50,694 nt of DNA from Oscillospiraceae bacterium. Lineage in GTDB: Bacteria > Bacillota > Clostridia > Oscillospirales > CAG-272. How positions within the stretch are numbered: the first letter of the stretch is position 1; each line of letters opens with the position of its first letter. A program made the position numbers and the translations under genes. Positions 8,509 through 17,928 of the stretch are shown here, one piece after another. Below the pieces are notes generated by a model. The model had not been told where the DNA came from. It saw only the letters and a program-made list of their open reading frames with translations, and did not search any database. The DNA is taken from positions 1 to 50,694 of the forward strand of contig SVSQ01000004.1 in the NCBI GenBank assembly GCA_015064245.1, read 5' to 3'.

Positions 8509-9237
8509 ATGTACGGACTTGGAACGATCATAAACGTCGCCGCTATTGTAGCGGGCGGACTTCTCGGAATGCTTTGCGGAAGATTTATAGGCGAGCGTCA
8601 CCGCGATACACTATGCAAGGCTTGCGGACTTTCAGTCATATTTATCGGCGCTGCGGGTGCGTTCAAAGGGATGTTTTCGGTTGCGGACGGCAAGATCGTT
8701 TACGGCGGAGATTTTCTGATAATCGGATGTCTCGCTCTTGGCGCGCTGGCGGGCGAGCTGATAAATATCGAGGGCGGATTTGAAAAATTCGGCGCGTGGC
8801 TGAAAATGAAAACCCGCAGTACGGGTGACGGCAATTTCATCGAGGGCTTTGTCAGCGCCTCGTTTACGGTATGCATCGGCGCTATGGCGATCGTCGGTTC
8901 AATAAACGACGGTCTGCACGGCGATCATACCGTACTGGTCACAAAAGCAATTCTGGACTTCATCATAATAATGATAATGGCGGCGTCTCTCGGGAAAGGA
9001 ACGGTGTTTTCGGCTATCCCTGTGGCAATTCTGCAGGGCGGAGTGACCGCGCTATCAGTTTTGATTAAACCCATAATGACGGAAACGGCGCTTCTGTATC
9101 TTTCGGTGGTGGGAAATATTCTGATATTTTGCGTTGGTATAAATCTTGTGTTCGGCAAAAAGATCAAGGTGGCAAATCTGCTTCCGTCCATAATTTTTGC
9201 AGTTGCAAGCGCGTTCTTGCCGATAAAGCTTATTTGA
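8509..9237 (+). CDS. DUF554 family integral membrane protein
   Basis: A 242-residue hydrophobic protein. It starts GLGTIINVAAIVAGGLLGML and keeps the Gly-rich transmembrane helices, the FVSASFTVCIGAMAIVGSI segment, and the late helix with NLLPSIIFA that are characteristic of DUF554 (YdfK/YqgA-like) membrane proteins. Length fits the family (about 230-245). ATG 8509 is selected because AAGGA (8493-8497) precedes it by 11 nt and the promoter lies just upstream. Function in the family is unknown; a channel or transporter role has been suggested from topology only. It appears to be a single-gene transcript. Confidence 0.85.
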   Translation: MYGLGTIINVAAIVAGGLLGMLCGRFIGERHRDTLCKACGLSVIFIGAAGAFKGMFSVADGKIVYGGDFLIIGCLALGALAGELINIEGGFEKFGAWLKMKTRSTGDGNFIEGFVSASFTVCIGAMAIVGSINDGLHGDHTVLVTKAILDFIIIMIMAASLGKGTVFSAIPVAILQGGVTALSVLIKPIMTETALLYLSVVGNILIFCVGINLVFGKKIKVANLLPSIIFAVASAFLPIKLI

Positions 9238-9337
9238 AAATCGAATACCGTCCATTCGGACAGCGATAATGATTTGAATTTGAAATAGTAAATGTTGAAA
9301 ATACAACTTATTAAAAGGGAATAACGGAGGATGACTT

Positions 9338-11560
9338 ATGAAGATCAGAAAATGTATGTCAGAGGTCTCGAGATGTGTAAAGCGTGACGATTTCTCGCTG
9401 TCGATAGACCCCACGGACTACGCAGACCTTTTATTCGGCGTTGGAAGCGCGACCTCAGCAGGACCGACGTTGCCTGCAGGCTCCATACATCCGAGCCCGG
9501 AAACTCTGGAGACGGACTGCGGCGGGTATATTCGTTCTCAGCCTATCATAGGCTTCGGTCAGCTCTATACGTCCGGAGCAGGCGGAAACAAATGCTACGG
9601 AAATTATCTGTTGGCTCCCATGGTCGGTGACGTTGAGCTTGTCAGCAAGAACCGAGCCTCCTTTGCAGTTGAGGGAAGCGAGAAGGCGCGGTGCTACGAA
9701 TACTCCGTTGCCCTTGAAAACGGTATAAAAGCAAAGGTGTCGCCCGCGAGAAATTCAGCGGTCTACGTCTTCGAATATCCCGCGGGAAAAGAGGCTTCGT
9801 TCCTCATTGATGTAGCCCGCAAGCTGGATATCGAGGCTTGCATAAAGCACGGAAGCCTTACGGTCGACGCGTCAGGCAAGATCATCTGCGGCGGCGGACT
9901 ATATTCGGGCAACTGGAGCAACATCGACTGGGAGATGTTCTTCGCTCTTGAATTCGACTCGGAGTTTTCTGAGATCGGAGTTTTTAAAGGCGACGATGTC
10001 ACCCCTATTGAGGTAAACGAGCCTTTTACCGTATCTATAGACGAAAAACAGCGCCTTGGCGCATACGTTAAATTCGGAAAGACTGCAGATACGGGAAGGA
10101 TGGTAAAGGTAAAGATAGCAATCTCCTTCGTCAGCGCGGAAAAAGCGAAGGCGTTCCTCAAAGCTCAGATCCCCGATTTCGATTACGATGCAGTCAGGGA
10201 AAAAGCGAAAGAGGAGTGGAGAAGAGCCCTTGGAGTTATAGAGCTGAAGACCGAGGACGAGCAGCTGCTTCGCCGTTTCTATACCGCTATGTACCATATG
10301 AACGTCCAGCCACGCGACAGAACGGACGAGCATGGGGCGTGGGATGATTTCCATACGGTATGGGATACGTGGAAAACGGTATTTCCCATGTATTCCTTGC
10401 TGTATCCGAATAAGATGGGGGCGATAGTGGATTCTTTTATTGACAGGGCAAGGCGAAACGAAGCCGAAGGAAACGGCATAGTTCTGGCGGACGAATACGT
10501 GAGCGGCAAGGAGTTTATCGCGGGCCAGGGCGGAAACGATATAGATAACGCCATAGCAGACGCGTATCTGAAGGGCGTGGAGCTGAAGCGCTACGATTGG
10601 GAGGACGCTTACGCCGTACTGCTTGCAAGCGCGGAGCGTATGCGCTCGAAGGAATACGTTGAAAAGGGCTTTGCCACGAAAAACGCGAAAACTGTGAGCG
10701 GAAAGCCCTACACATGGCGCTTTAAGCCCGCCGCAGCGACGCAGGGGTTCGCCTTTAACGATAAAGCGATAGCAGCGGTGGCAAAGGAGCTTGGTACCGC
10801 TAAGGAATACGAAAAGTACGAAAAGCGTTCCGCAAACTGGCTCAACGTCTGGAATTCCAAGACGGAAAGCGAAGGATTTTTCGGTTTCCCGCAGAATCCT
10901 AACGAGGACGGAAGCTTTGAGGAAGGATTTGACGCTCACGGCGGATATAACACTCATTTTTACGAGGCGACGGGCTGGGACGCGTCGTATATCAACTATA
11001 ATGACGTTTCAAGACTCGTTGAAGCTATGGGCGGCGCCGAAACGTTTTCAAAGCGACTGCTTTGGGCGTGCGAGCATAGCGTGAAATATCATAACGATGA
11101 CCACGGAAGCGAGGGTTATCTGAATTTCACGAACGAGCCGTCCTTCCAGATACCCTGGTTCTTCTGTACCGATGAGATAAAGCGCCCCGATCTCGCTTCA
11201 AGAGTGATAGACGGGGTGATAAAGCGTTTTTCCGGGCAGAACGATTATCCCGGTGACGAGGATAACGGCGGAATGTCTTCCTATTACGTCTTCCTGATGT
11301 GCGGATTTTTCCCGTTTGCCACAACGGAAAACTACTATCTCCACGGAACGAGAGTTGAAGAGATAGTTTTCCGACTCGGTAACGGAAACGACTTCCGTGT
11401 CACGGGGGATAACGTGGGAGAGGGCAATATCTACGTTCAGTCTGCGACCTGGCGGGGAAATCCGCTCAACGTCTGCAAGCTTACTCATAAGCAGATACTT
11501 GAGGGCGGAGAGCTACATTTCGTGATGGGCGACAAGCCATCCGAGTGGGGTAAGGTATAA
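9338..11560 (+). CDS. GH92 family alpha-mannosidase (cytoplasmic)
   Basis: A 740-residue protein with the two-part GH92 layout: an N-terminal beta-sandwich with GSIHPSPET and GAGGNKCYGN, then an (alpha/alpha)6 barrel with WDTWKTVFP, PNKMGAIVDSFIDR, GNDIDNAIADAY, YEATGWDASY and PGDEDNGGMSSYYVF. GH92 enzymes are calcium-dependent exo-alpha-mannosidases; the acid is expected in the EGYLNFTNEPSFQ region (residues ~593-605) and the base among Asp640/Asp642. The sequence is diverged (NGG where GQ is usual), so specificity is uncertain. No signal peptide, so it should act on imported mannosides. GGAGG (9326-9330) precedes ATG 9338 by 7 nt. A convergent terminator follows. Confidence 0.87.
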   Translation: MKIRKCMSEVSRCVKRDDFSLSIDPTDYADLLFGVGSATSAGPTLPAGSIHPSPETLETDCGGYIRSQPIIGFGQLYTSGAGGNKCYGNYLLAPMVGDVELVSKNRASFAVEGSEKARCYEYSVALENGIKAKVSPARNSAVYVFEYPAGKEASFLIDVARKLDIEACIKHGSLTVDASGKIICGGGLYSGNWSNIDWEMFFALEFDSEFSEIGVFKGDDVTPIEVNEPFTVSIDEKQRLGAYVKFGKTADTGRMVKVKIAISFVSAEKAKAFLKAQIPDFDYDAVREKAKEEWRRALGVIELKTEDEQLLRRFYTAMYHMNVQPRDRTDEHGAWDDFHTVWDTWKTVFPMYSLLYPNKMGAIVDSFIDRARRNEAEGNGIVLADEYVSGKEFIAGQGGNDIDNAIADAYLKGVELKRYDWEDAYAVLLASAERMRSKEYVEKGFATKNAKTVSGKPYTWRFKPAAATQGFAFNDKAIAAVAKELGTAKEYEKYEKRSANWLNVWNSKTESEGFFGFPQNPNEDGSFEEGFDAHGGYNTHFYEATGWDASYINYNDVSRLVEAMGGAETFSKRLLWACEHSVKYHNDDHGSEGYLNFTNEPSFQIPWFFCTDEIKRPDLASRVIDGVIKRFSGQNDYPGDEDNGGMSSYYVFLMCGFFPFATTENYYLHGTRVEEIVFRLGNGNDFRVTGDNVGEGNIYVQSATWRGNPLNVCKLTHKQILEGGELHFVMGDKPSEWGKV

Positions 11561-11575
11561 AGTAACTGTAAAAAG

Positions 11576-11617
11576 AAAACTCCTGATACAGATATTTTCT
11601 GCTTCAGGAGTTTTTTT
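11576..11617. terminator. Bidirectional terminator between GH92 gene and FAD oxidoreductase gene
   Basis: An 11-bp stem (11576-11586 with 11604-11614) with A-rich left and T7 right flanks serves both convergent units. Confidence 0.88.
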
Positions 11618-11620
11618 GCG

Positions 11621-13540
11621 TCAGGATTGGGTTATTTTTAAAACGTATTCAGTAAAAGCCCGTGTCTCCTCATGAGCGGGCATACCCTTTTTCGCGTTTG
11701 TCACCCTTTTAAGCGCTTTGCCGTCTTCGAATAGATCTCTGAACCGTTGGTTCAGCTCCGTCATCGGAAGTCCGAGCCGCTTGTAGATATTGAAGAGCGC
11801 CATGCAGGTGTGAGTTATCATAGCGTAATAAACGAAATTTCTGTCGGGATCGTTATGGTAAAGATAGTTGGCTTTCAAGGTGTGATACATCGGACGGTCA
11901 AATTCCCCGTCAGAGAGTATTTCGTAAAGGAGAGGCAGATCCGCTTCAGTACCGAGCCTGCCTAAAAGACAAACTGCTACGGCGCTTCGGAACTGATTTG
12001 TGCGCCGATTATCAGTAAAGAAGAAGCAATCGCGGTTTTTGATGATCTCGCGGAGCGGGGGAAGAGCGCGCGTGTCATTCAAAAGTCCGAGAGCGATAGC
12101 GCAGTTGAAGCGGTAAAGATCCGTTTTCGCTTCGTTCATCGCCTCGTAAAGCCGTTCCTTTACAGCTTCTCTGTCAGTTGCTATGCAGCAAGACCAGATC
12201 GCAACGCCGGGGGCGTCTGTCTCTAAGAGAGAAAAACTTTTTTCGAGATCGAAAACAGCGGGCTCGCAGATGAAGTTGCCACCCGAAAGATTTGAGTATT
12301 TCGGATCGGGGGTGCGATGGAGCGACTGCATTTTCTTCAAATACGCGCTGTATGAATTGTCAAAATAAAAGCCCTTTTCCGCTTTTCCCTCAATGCATCC
12401 GCGCTCGCTCGCGATCGCGTAAAACTCGCCGTAATCCACGTCTGAGAAGTCAATTCCTTTAAGCGCAGACAGCGCCGCCGCTATACCGACGCACTCGCCC
12501 ATACGGAACATATCGCGGTTCATTCGCACCGCGCTCTGAGTGTAGGTGTCGCAGGAAAGGCATCTTCCCGCGGTGACCAGTCCCTTGATACCCTTGGGAA
12601 CGACACAGCCCATGGGGACGGGGATAGTTGCCACCACCGTGGAAAGATTGCTGATTACGTACCAGTTCTGGAACAGCTCCTGCTCGGTGGCGTGCTCGCT
12701 TCCGTGACGGTCAAGGTCGGAATACGCCCAAAACAGTATTTTCTCTGGACGCTTTCCTAAAAGGATATCCTCATAGCTCAGGCGCTCCTCGCCCTCAAAG
12801 GTGAGCCCTTCGCGGACTCCCGTGTTCAGGGCAAGGTTTACGAACTCTCCGTGCTTGAAGAGAGAGGATATATTCGCGTGGGCAAGGATAGTGTTCCTGG
12901 AAAAATCCTCTTCGCAGTAGTGATCCATAAAGCCGCTGTCGGTATTGCAGGAGCAGAGCTTGCCGTTTTTGACGTACTGCGCCCGTACCGTAAAGGGCGC
13001 GAAGCTGCCTTCTCCCGGGCGTCCGAACTCCTTATTTACGTCGGTCATTCGGATCAGATGGCCGTCGCTCGTTGCGTCTACGGTGATGGATGCGCGGACG
13101 TTCAGCAGGCGATCTCCGTCGAAGAGGGATACGCCGATAACGCGTCCGTCCTCGAACAACAGCCCGACGGGGCTGTGGCGGCAGAGCAGACGCACGCCGC
13201 TTTTTTGAAGCCTTTCCGTGAGTCTTATCTGTCTTTGCTCCCAATGCGCCATGTTGGAATGGAATACAGTGTCGCCTCTGCTTATCTTGTCGTCTTCCTC
13301 AAAGCTTCCGCCACGCATACCGTAATAATACCCGGTAACGTTTCCGCAAACGTGCATTCCGCCGATATTTTCACCTATCTCGCAAAGAATGACGTCGGCA
13401 CCGGTGCGCGCGGCGGAATCCGCGGCGTAAACTCCCGCGCTTCCCGCTCCGATCACGAGCACTTGGCATGAATGATCAAAGATCGCGCCCGTAACCTCGG
13501 TTTTTGTGACTTTTCCGTTTTCAAGAGTAGAAAGTATCAT
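11621..13540 (-). CDS. FAD-dependent oxidoreductase (FAD_oxidored family)
   Basis: From ATG 13540 the protein has 639 residues. An N-terminal Rossmann motif VIGAGSAG (29-36) and the acidic residue ending strand 2 (Glu54 in LCEIGENIGG) bind FAD. A conserved Cys in the GMHVCGNVTG segment is typical of this FAD-dependent oxidoreductase family, often found with carbohydrate genes. The middle contains SITVDATSDGHLI and GLVTAGRCLS, the second FAD contact. The C-terminal ~200 residues look helical and HEAT-like. The start is set by AAGGAGG 7 nt upstream. It overlaps the preceding gene by ATGA, so translation is coupled. Last gene of a malQ-led operon. Substrate unknown. Confidence 0.8.
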   Translation of the reverse strand: MILSTLENGKVTKTEVTGAIFDHSCQVLVIGAGSAGVYAADSAARTGADVILCEIGENIGGMHVCGNVTGYYYGMRGGSFEEDDKISRGDTVFHSNMAHWEQRQIRLTERLQKSGVRLLCRHSPVGLLFEDGRVIGVSLFDGDRLLNVRASITVDATSDGHLIRMTDVNKEFGRPGEGSFAPFTVRAQYVKNGKLCSCNTDSGFMDHYCEEDFSRNTILAHANISSLFKHGEFVNLALNTGVREGLTFEGEERLSYEDILLGKRPEKILFWAYSDLDRHGSEHATEQELFQNWYVISNLSTVVATIPVPMGCVVPKGIKGLVTAGRCLSCDTYTQSAVRMNRDMFRMGECVGIAAALSALKGIDFSDVDYGEFYAIASERGCIEGKAEKGFYFDNSYSAYLKKMQSLHRTPDPKYSNLSGGNFICEPAVFDLEKSFSLLETDAPGVAIWSCCIATDREAVKERLYEAMNEAKTDLYRFNCAIALGLLNDTRALPPLREIIKNRDCFFFTDNRRTNQFRSAVAVCLLGRLGTEADLPLLYEILSDGEFDRPMYHTLKANYLYHNDPDRNFVYYAMITHTCMALFNIYKRLGLPMTELNQRFRDLFEDGKALKRVTNAKKGMPAHEETRAFTEYVLKITQS

Positions 13541-14283
13541 ATTTTGCCCTCCTTTTTGCAGAAGTAACCTGCCTCGAAGGCTTGGATCGGATCTTCGTAA
13601 TTTAAGTCGCAAAGCGGATTTGAGGGCTCTATATCTCCGTAGAAAACGGGGGAGATATATAATATCTTTGCTTTTACGCCTATCTCCGCCCAGCGGCGGC
13701 AGATAAGAAGCTTTACCGTGTTTTCGTCGATCCCGCCGTACTTCGTATGAAGCGCGTATCTGCCTGCGTAAAACGCGGGCTCGACGGAAGCGTCTTCAAA
13801 GGAAGAGAAAAGCAAGGGCTTGTCAGACTCTATATCGTCTGTTGTAAACAGAACCGTGATACGGTCTTGAGGGGCAGAGGCAGTCGAATTCAGTATCTTT
13901 TTTGTGAAGACGTGGCTGAGCCCTTCGTTCGTGAGAACGGTAACGTCTATGATATCGTCCTGACGGGTTTTGTAGCCGATAACGCGGCATTTTAGCAGAA
14001 CATCCGTGGCGGCTTTGGTAAGATATTTGCAAAAGGCGCTTTCAAATCCATTCGTGTTCTGCATACCGTTTTCAAAAAGGGAGAGGTCGTCAAATATCGC
14101 CTTTAATCTAACCCCTGCTTCGGTTTTCGGGGAATAAGGCGAATATCGGAAGGAACGCATCGGAAGATAAAAACCGTTATCGCATATCTGATGCTCCTCG
14201 CATATAACGGTGTTTCCGCCAGCCGCGGCGTAACCTGCGGAAGCGTAGCCGCTTCCGATTATCATCGTGTCATATATCTTCAT
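13537..14283 (-). CDS. Small FAD/NAD-binding Rossmann oxidoreductase-like protein
   Basis: A 248-residue protein starting with a dinucleotide-binding motif (MIIGSGYASAGYAAAGG, residues 7-23) followed by NTVICEE. It is short for a flavoprotein oxidoreductase and lacks an obvious second FAD motif, so it may work as a partner subunit of the 639-residue flavoprotein whose start codon overlaps its stop (ATGA). Its own ATG lies 1 bp after the malQ stop, so three genes are translated as one chain. The C-terminal third has three Cys residues but no clear metal motif. Exact reaction unknown. Confidence 0.65.
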   Translation of the reverse strand: MKIYDTMIIGSGYASAGYAAAGGNTVICEEHQICDNGFYLPMRSFRYSPYSPKTEAGVRLKAIFDDLSLFENGMQNTNGFESAFCKYLTKAATDVLLKCRVIGYKTRQDDIIDVTVLTNEGLSHVFTKKILNSTASAPQDRITVLFTTDDIESDKPLLFSSFEDASVEPAFYAGRYALHTKYGGIDENTVKLLICRRWAEIGVKAKILYISPVFYGDIEPSNPLCDLNYEDPIQAFEAGYFCKKEGKI

Positions 14284-14284
14284 A

Positions 14285-15718
14285 TCAATATCTGCCGTAA
14301 AGCCTGTTCCATTCGCGGAATTTGGCTCTGTCGATGTTCTTCAGCTGATCGCGGGTGAGACGGTAAGCCCAGTTTCCATCGCTCTTACCGGGGGTGTTGA
14401 AGCGGGTGTCGCTTCCGTAGAACAGCAGATCTTGAACGGGGAAGATAAGCAGTCCAGCGTGGCTTGCAAACATGGTTCGCATTATCGCGTCGTAACAGTG
14501 ATCCCAGTCGCCGCCCGCGTAGCCGCAATAGGCAAAAAGCTGTCTGCGGGTGTCCTCGTCGATCTCCCAAACGTAGCCGAGAAGAGTGTTATTATCGTGT
14601 GTGCCTGTGTAGGCGATGCAGTTGTTATCGTAGTTGTGGGGAAGATGAGCGGAATTCTCGTCTCCGAGGAAGCCGAATTGCAGAACCCTCATTCCGGGGA
14701 AGCCGCTGTCCTTTACCAGCTTGTGTACCTCGGGGGTGATGTCGCCGAGGTCTTCCGCGATGAGCAGTTTGTCTCCGCAGACCTTTTTCAGCTCGCGGAT
14801 AAGAGCCATGCCCGGTCCTTTTTTCCACTTACCCTTGCGCGCTGTCATCTCGCCCGCAGGAATGCAGAAATAGCTTTCAAGACCTCTGAAATGGTCGATA
14901 CGAACGCCGTCGAAAAGCTCCGTCATAAACAGCATACGCTCTTTCCACCAGGAGAAGCCGTCCGCCTTCATCTTTTTCCAATCGTAGAGCGGATTTCCCC
15001 AGAGCTGACCGTCCTCGCAGAAATAGTCCGGCGGAACGCCCGCGACTCCCGTAGGTTGGTACTTTTCGTCCAGCTGGAACTGTGAAGGATCGGACCAGAC
15101 GTCCGAGCTGTCAAGAGCGACGTATATCGGAATGTCTCCGATGATGGATATGCCTCTGCGGTTGGCGTAAGCCTTGACGTCCGCCCACTGCTTGAAAAAC
15201 TGATACTGGGTGAATTCCCATACGTATCTGACCTGCGGATCGTAGTCGGTGACGGTCCACTCCGTCCATTCCGTTCCGCCGTTCGCCTCGCGCAGAGCCA
15301 TGAATTCGCAGAATTTGGCGGTCTGCGGGTGCGATGAAAGGAATTCTTCGATTGCTTTTTTATCTTCAAAACGGCTTGCGGCAATTGAAAGAAGGGGAAA
15401 ACGCTCTCTTGCAAGACGGTCGAATTCGCAGGTGTACGGACCGTCCTGACGTGCGTTTTTCAGCTCGCTTTCGGTGAGAAGACCTTCCTTGTGAAGAGTG
15501 GGCAGGTCGATAAATGAAGGATTTACGCTGAAGGCGCTGAAGGATTTGTAGGGCGAGTTATACTCGTCGGGAAGGCAGAAGGGAAGCGTCTGCCAGACCG
15601 AAAATCCGCAATCACATAAAAAATCTATCCACTCGTAAGCCGCCTCTCCGAAAGCGCCTTCTGAGTGGTCTCCCCAAAGGGATGAAACGTGCATAAGCAC
15701 TCCGCTTTGTCTTTTCAT
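14285..15718 (-). CDS. malQ: 4-alpha-glucanotransferase (GH77)
   Basis: A 477-residue amylomaltase that disproportionates maltodextrins in the cytoplasm. Family motifs are present: SGVLMHVSSLWG at the start, DEYNSPYKSFSAFSVNP for substrate binding, GVRIDHFRG with nucleophile Asp275, LLIAEDLG with acid/base Glu322, and TGTHDNNT with the transition-state Asp375. Length matches bacterial MalQ. It is the first gene of a unit with two flavoprotein-like genes downstream, an unusual pairing. The promoter lies just upstream (15752-15780) and GGAGA precedes the ATG. Confidence 0.95.
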   Translation of the reverse strand: MKRQSGVLMHVSSLWGDHSEGAFGEAAYEWIDFLCDCGFSVWQTLPFCLPDEYNSPYKSFSAFSVNPSFIDLPTLHKEGLLTESELKNARQDGPYTCEFDRLARERFPLLSIAASRFEDKKAIEEFLSSHPQTAKFCEFMALREANGGTEWTEWTVTDYDPQVRYVWEFTQYQFFKQWADVKAYANRRGISIIGDIPIYVALDSSDVWSDPSQFQLDEKYQPTGVAGVPPDYFCEDGQLWGNPLYDWKKMKADGFSWWKERMLFMTELFDGVRIDHFRGLESYFCIPAGEMTARKGKWKKGPGMALIRELKKVCGDKLLIAEDLGDITPEVHKLVKDSGFPGMRVLQFGFLGDENSAHLPHNYDNNCIAYTGTHDNNTLLGYVWEIDEDTRRQLFAYCGYAGGDWDHCYDAIMRTMFASHAGLLIFPVQDLLFYGSDTRFNTPGKSDGNWAYRLTRDQLKNIDRAKFREWNRLYGRY

Positions 15719-15751
15719 AAATATCTCCGTGTAAAATAATATTGTGTTATC

Positions 15752-15780
15752 ATTGTATCATATTTTCCGTCAAAAAGCAA
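15752..15780 (-). promoter_or_regulatory. Promoter of the malQ operon
   Basis: Minus-strand TTGCTT (15775-15780), 17-bp spacer, TACAAT (15752-15757), about 34 bp before the malQ start. Confidence 0.65.
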
Positions 15781-15799
15781 GGTGTTCTGTTATTTTGGA

Positions 15800-17890
15800 T
15801 CAGATTCTATGTTCCGTTCTTAAAATAACCTCTTGCTGCATCTCGGGTGAGAGCTTCGTAAAGTAATCGCTGTATCCCCCGATCCTTACTACAAGATCGC
15901 GGTATTCCTCAGGATTCTTTCTTGCCTTTTCAAGCAGCTCCTTATCCGTGACGTTTATCTGCAGCTCAAATCCGCCTCTTGACATATACGCTTTTATGAG
16001 CGTTTCCATAACGTCGACGGAATGCTCTCCAAAGGAGCTTTTTGCAAATTTCATGTTGACTGCAACACCGCCGATAAGCTCGTGATGCGCCCATTTCGTT
16101 GATGAGATTATTGATGCCGTAGGACCGTTCAGCTCGCGTCCTTGGCAGGGACCGGAGCCGTCTCCGAGCGGAAATCCCGCCGGTCTTCCGTCAGGCGTCG
16201 CGCCCGTATTTCTTCCGAACCGCTCGTGCTGTACCCAACAGAATACGCTGGGTATCAGATTTCCTGCCGTGTGGATGCCGTTATACTTTTTACATTCGGA
16301 TATGATATGGTCTGTGAACATACCAAAATATCCGTCTATTTCATCTATATCGTTTCCGTATTTGGGCAGTCCGTTCAGCAAGCGCAGACGCAGGCGTTCG
16401 TTTCCATCGAAATTATTATCAAGTATCTCTTTCAGACTGCGGACCGTATACGCCTTTTCTTCGTAAACGATCTTTTTCAGAACGTAGACCGAATCCACAA
16501 GATTCGCCATTCCCACAAAGCTGGGCATGATCCAGTTATATCTTGCTCCGCCCTTCTCGATATCGGCTCCGCGCGCAAGGCAGTCCTTTACAAAGCAGGA
16601 AAGAAGCGGATTCATAGCGTTCTCCGCGCGGTGCTTTCTCAAGCTGTTTTGAACCGAAAAATTATGCTGAATGCTTGCGTCAAGCTTTTCAAGCAAAGCG
16701 GAAATGTGCTCGTCAAAGCTGTCATACTCCCGCGTCATAGTGTCAAGCAGGAGCTGCGCCATGTTCGTATACGGGCTTGCGACCCAAACGTTAGAAGAAG
16801 CGACGGGGGTGATCTCCACGCAGGTGCTGTGAATATAGCTGTGGGATTCCGATTCCGGAACGCCGTAGCTTTGCAGACCTTTTGAGATGATATCGTCGTT
16901 AAAGATAGCGGGATGTGATCTGCCGTGTGAAAGTATGCGGCAGGCTTTTGCAAGATAAGCTTTCGGCATATCTTCGGTATAGCATAATCCGACCGAAGGA
17001 TATACGAGCCTTATATCGTCGATCACCTGCATTAGCATTTCGGTAAGCTCGTTTTCCACGATCTCACCGTTTTCGTCTCTGCCGCCGACCATATAACCGC
17101 TTGAAAGTCCGCGCGGAACGCGCATATTTATCTGTATTCCCAAACAGTCAAGCAGCAGCTGAGCCTTTTCCTTTGTCAGTGTTCCGTCTTTGATATCCTT
17201 TTCGTAATATGGCAGCAGATATCTGTCCGGGTGACCGAGCTGAAACTGCTGATGTCCCATTCTCAACGGATTGAGCGACAGACAGTACGTCACAAAATGC
17301 GCGGACTGAACTGCTTCGTAAAAGCTTTCCGCAGGCTGAGCGGGAACTTTTTTGCAGATCCTGGCAATTTCAAGAAGCTCGTTTTTACGGGTTTCATCAG
17401 GTTCATCTGCCGCAAGCTTAATTGCAAGAGCAGAATAGTTTTCGGAGTGCTTTATCACCGCCAAAAGACAGCTCTTCGCTGCAGAATAAAACTCCGCTTG
17501 TTCAGCATCGCAAGCCTTTAAGTATTCTTCTATACGTCCGATTATTCCGTTCAGTCCCTGAGACAGCAACAGCTCATATTCTATCGCCATATGCGAGTCC
17601 TGACCACCGCCTGCCAGCTTGGTTCTTTCTATCGCGAGCGGTTTATAAACGGTTTCCCACTCTTCTCTTTCGGAAGCAGTCAAGCCGTTCATTATTTCGC
17701 CGACCACCAGCTCACCCGAAGATATATTTGGGGTCAGCTCGGAAAAGGCGAAATCAAAGGCGTCTGCGTACTTTCTGTAGTCCATGCCGAGCTCTTTATC
17801 GCCGTATCTCTTATGAAATCTATACAGAAACTCATTGTTTATATGGTTATGTTGGAGCGCCGTTTGGCGTAAGCCTTCTATTCGGATCAT
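15800..17890 (-). CDS. Glycyl radical enzyme, dehydratase-like subgroup, substrate unknown
   Basis: A 696-residue member of the pyruvate formate-lyase superfamily. The thiyl Cys357 sits in STCVEI, the C-x-E form seen in glycerol, propanediol and related dehydratases and eliminases, not the CC pair of PFL. The C-terminal glycyl loop reads VRIGGYSDYF (668-677), so Gly672 should carry the stored radical. GVAVNMKF and TPDGRPAG are also family-typical. At 696 residues it is shorter than most members (about 780-850). No radical-SAM activase lies nearby, so activation must come from elsewhere. AAGGAGG precedes the ATG. It follows the esterase gene by 38 bp, probably cotranscribed. The oxygen-sensitive radical implies an anaerobe. 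Confidence 0.9.
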   Translation of the reverse strand: MIRIEGLRQTALQHNHINNEFLYRFHKRYGDKELGMDYRKYADAFDFAFSELTPNISSGELVVGEIMNGLTASEREEWETVYKPLAIERTKLAGGGQDSHMAIEYELLLSQGLNGIIGRIEEYLKACDAEQAEFYSAAKSCLLAVIKHSENYSALAIKLAADEPDETRKNELLEIARICKKVPAQPAESFYEAVQSAHFVTYCLSLNPLRMGHQQFQLGHPDRYLLPYYEKDIKDGTLTKEKAQLLLDCLGIQINMRVPRGLSSGYMVGGRDENGEIVENELTEMLMQVIDDIRLVYPSVGLCYTEDMPKAYLAKACRILSHGRSHPAIFNDDIISKGLQSYGVPESESHSYIHSTCVEITPVASSNVWVASPYTNMAQLLLDTMTREYDSFDEHISALLEKLDASIQHNFSVQNSLRKHRAENAMNPLLSCFVKDCLARGADIEKGGARYNWIMPSFVGMANLVDSVYVLKKIVYEEKAYTVRSLKEILDNNFDGNERLRLRLLNGLPKYGNDIDEIDGYFGMFTDHIISECKKYNGIHTAGNLIPSVFCWVQHERFGRNTGATPDGRPAGFPLGDGSGPCQGRELNGPTASIISSTKWAHHELIGGVAVNMKFAKSSFGEHSVDVMETLIKAYMSRGGFELQINVTDKELLEKARKNPEEYRDLVVRIGGYSDYFTKLSPEMQQEVILRTEHRI

Positions 17891-17928
17891 TTTTGCCTCC
17901 TTAAAACATAGTATTTGAACGTTTATTT

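Noticed and set aside
9899-10957. Minus-strand open frame of 352 codons opposite the GH92 gene
   Set aside because: It lies within a clear GH92 coding region; no ribosome binding site or domain supports it.
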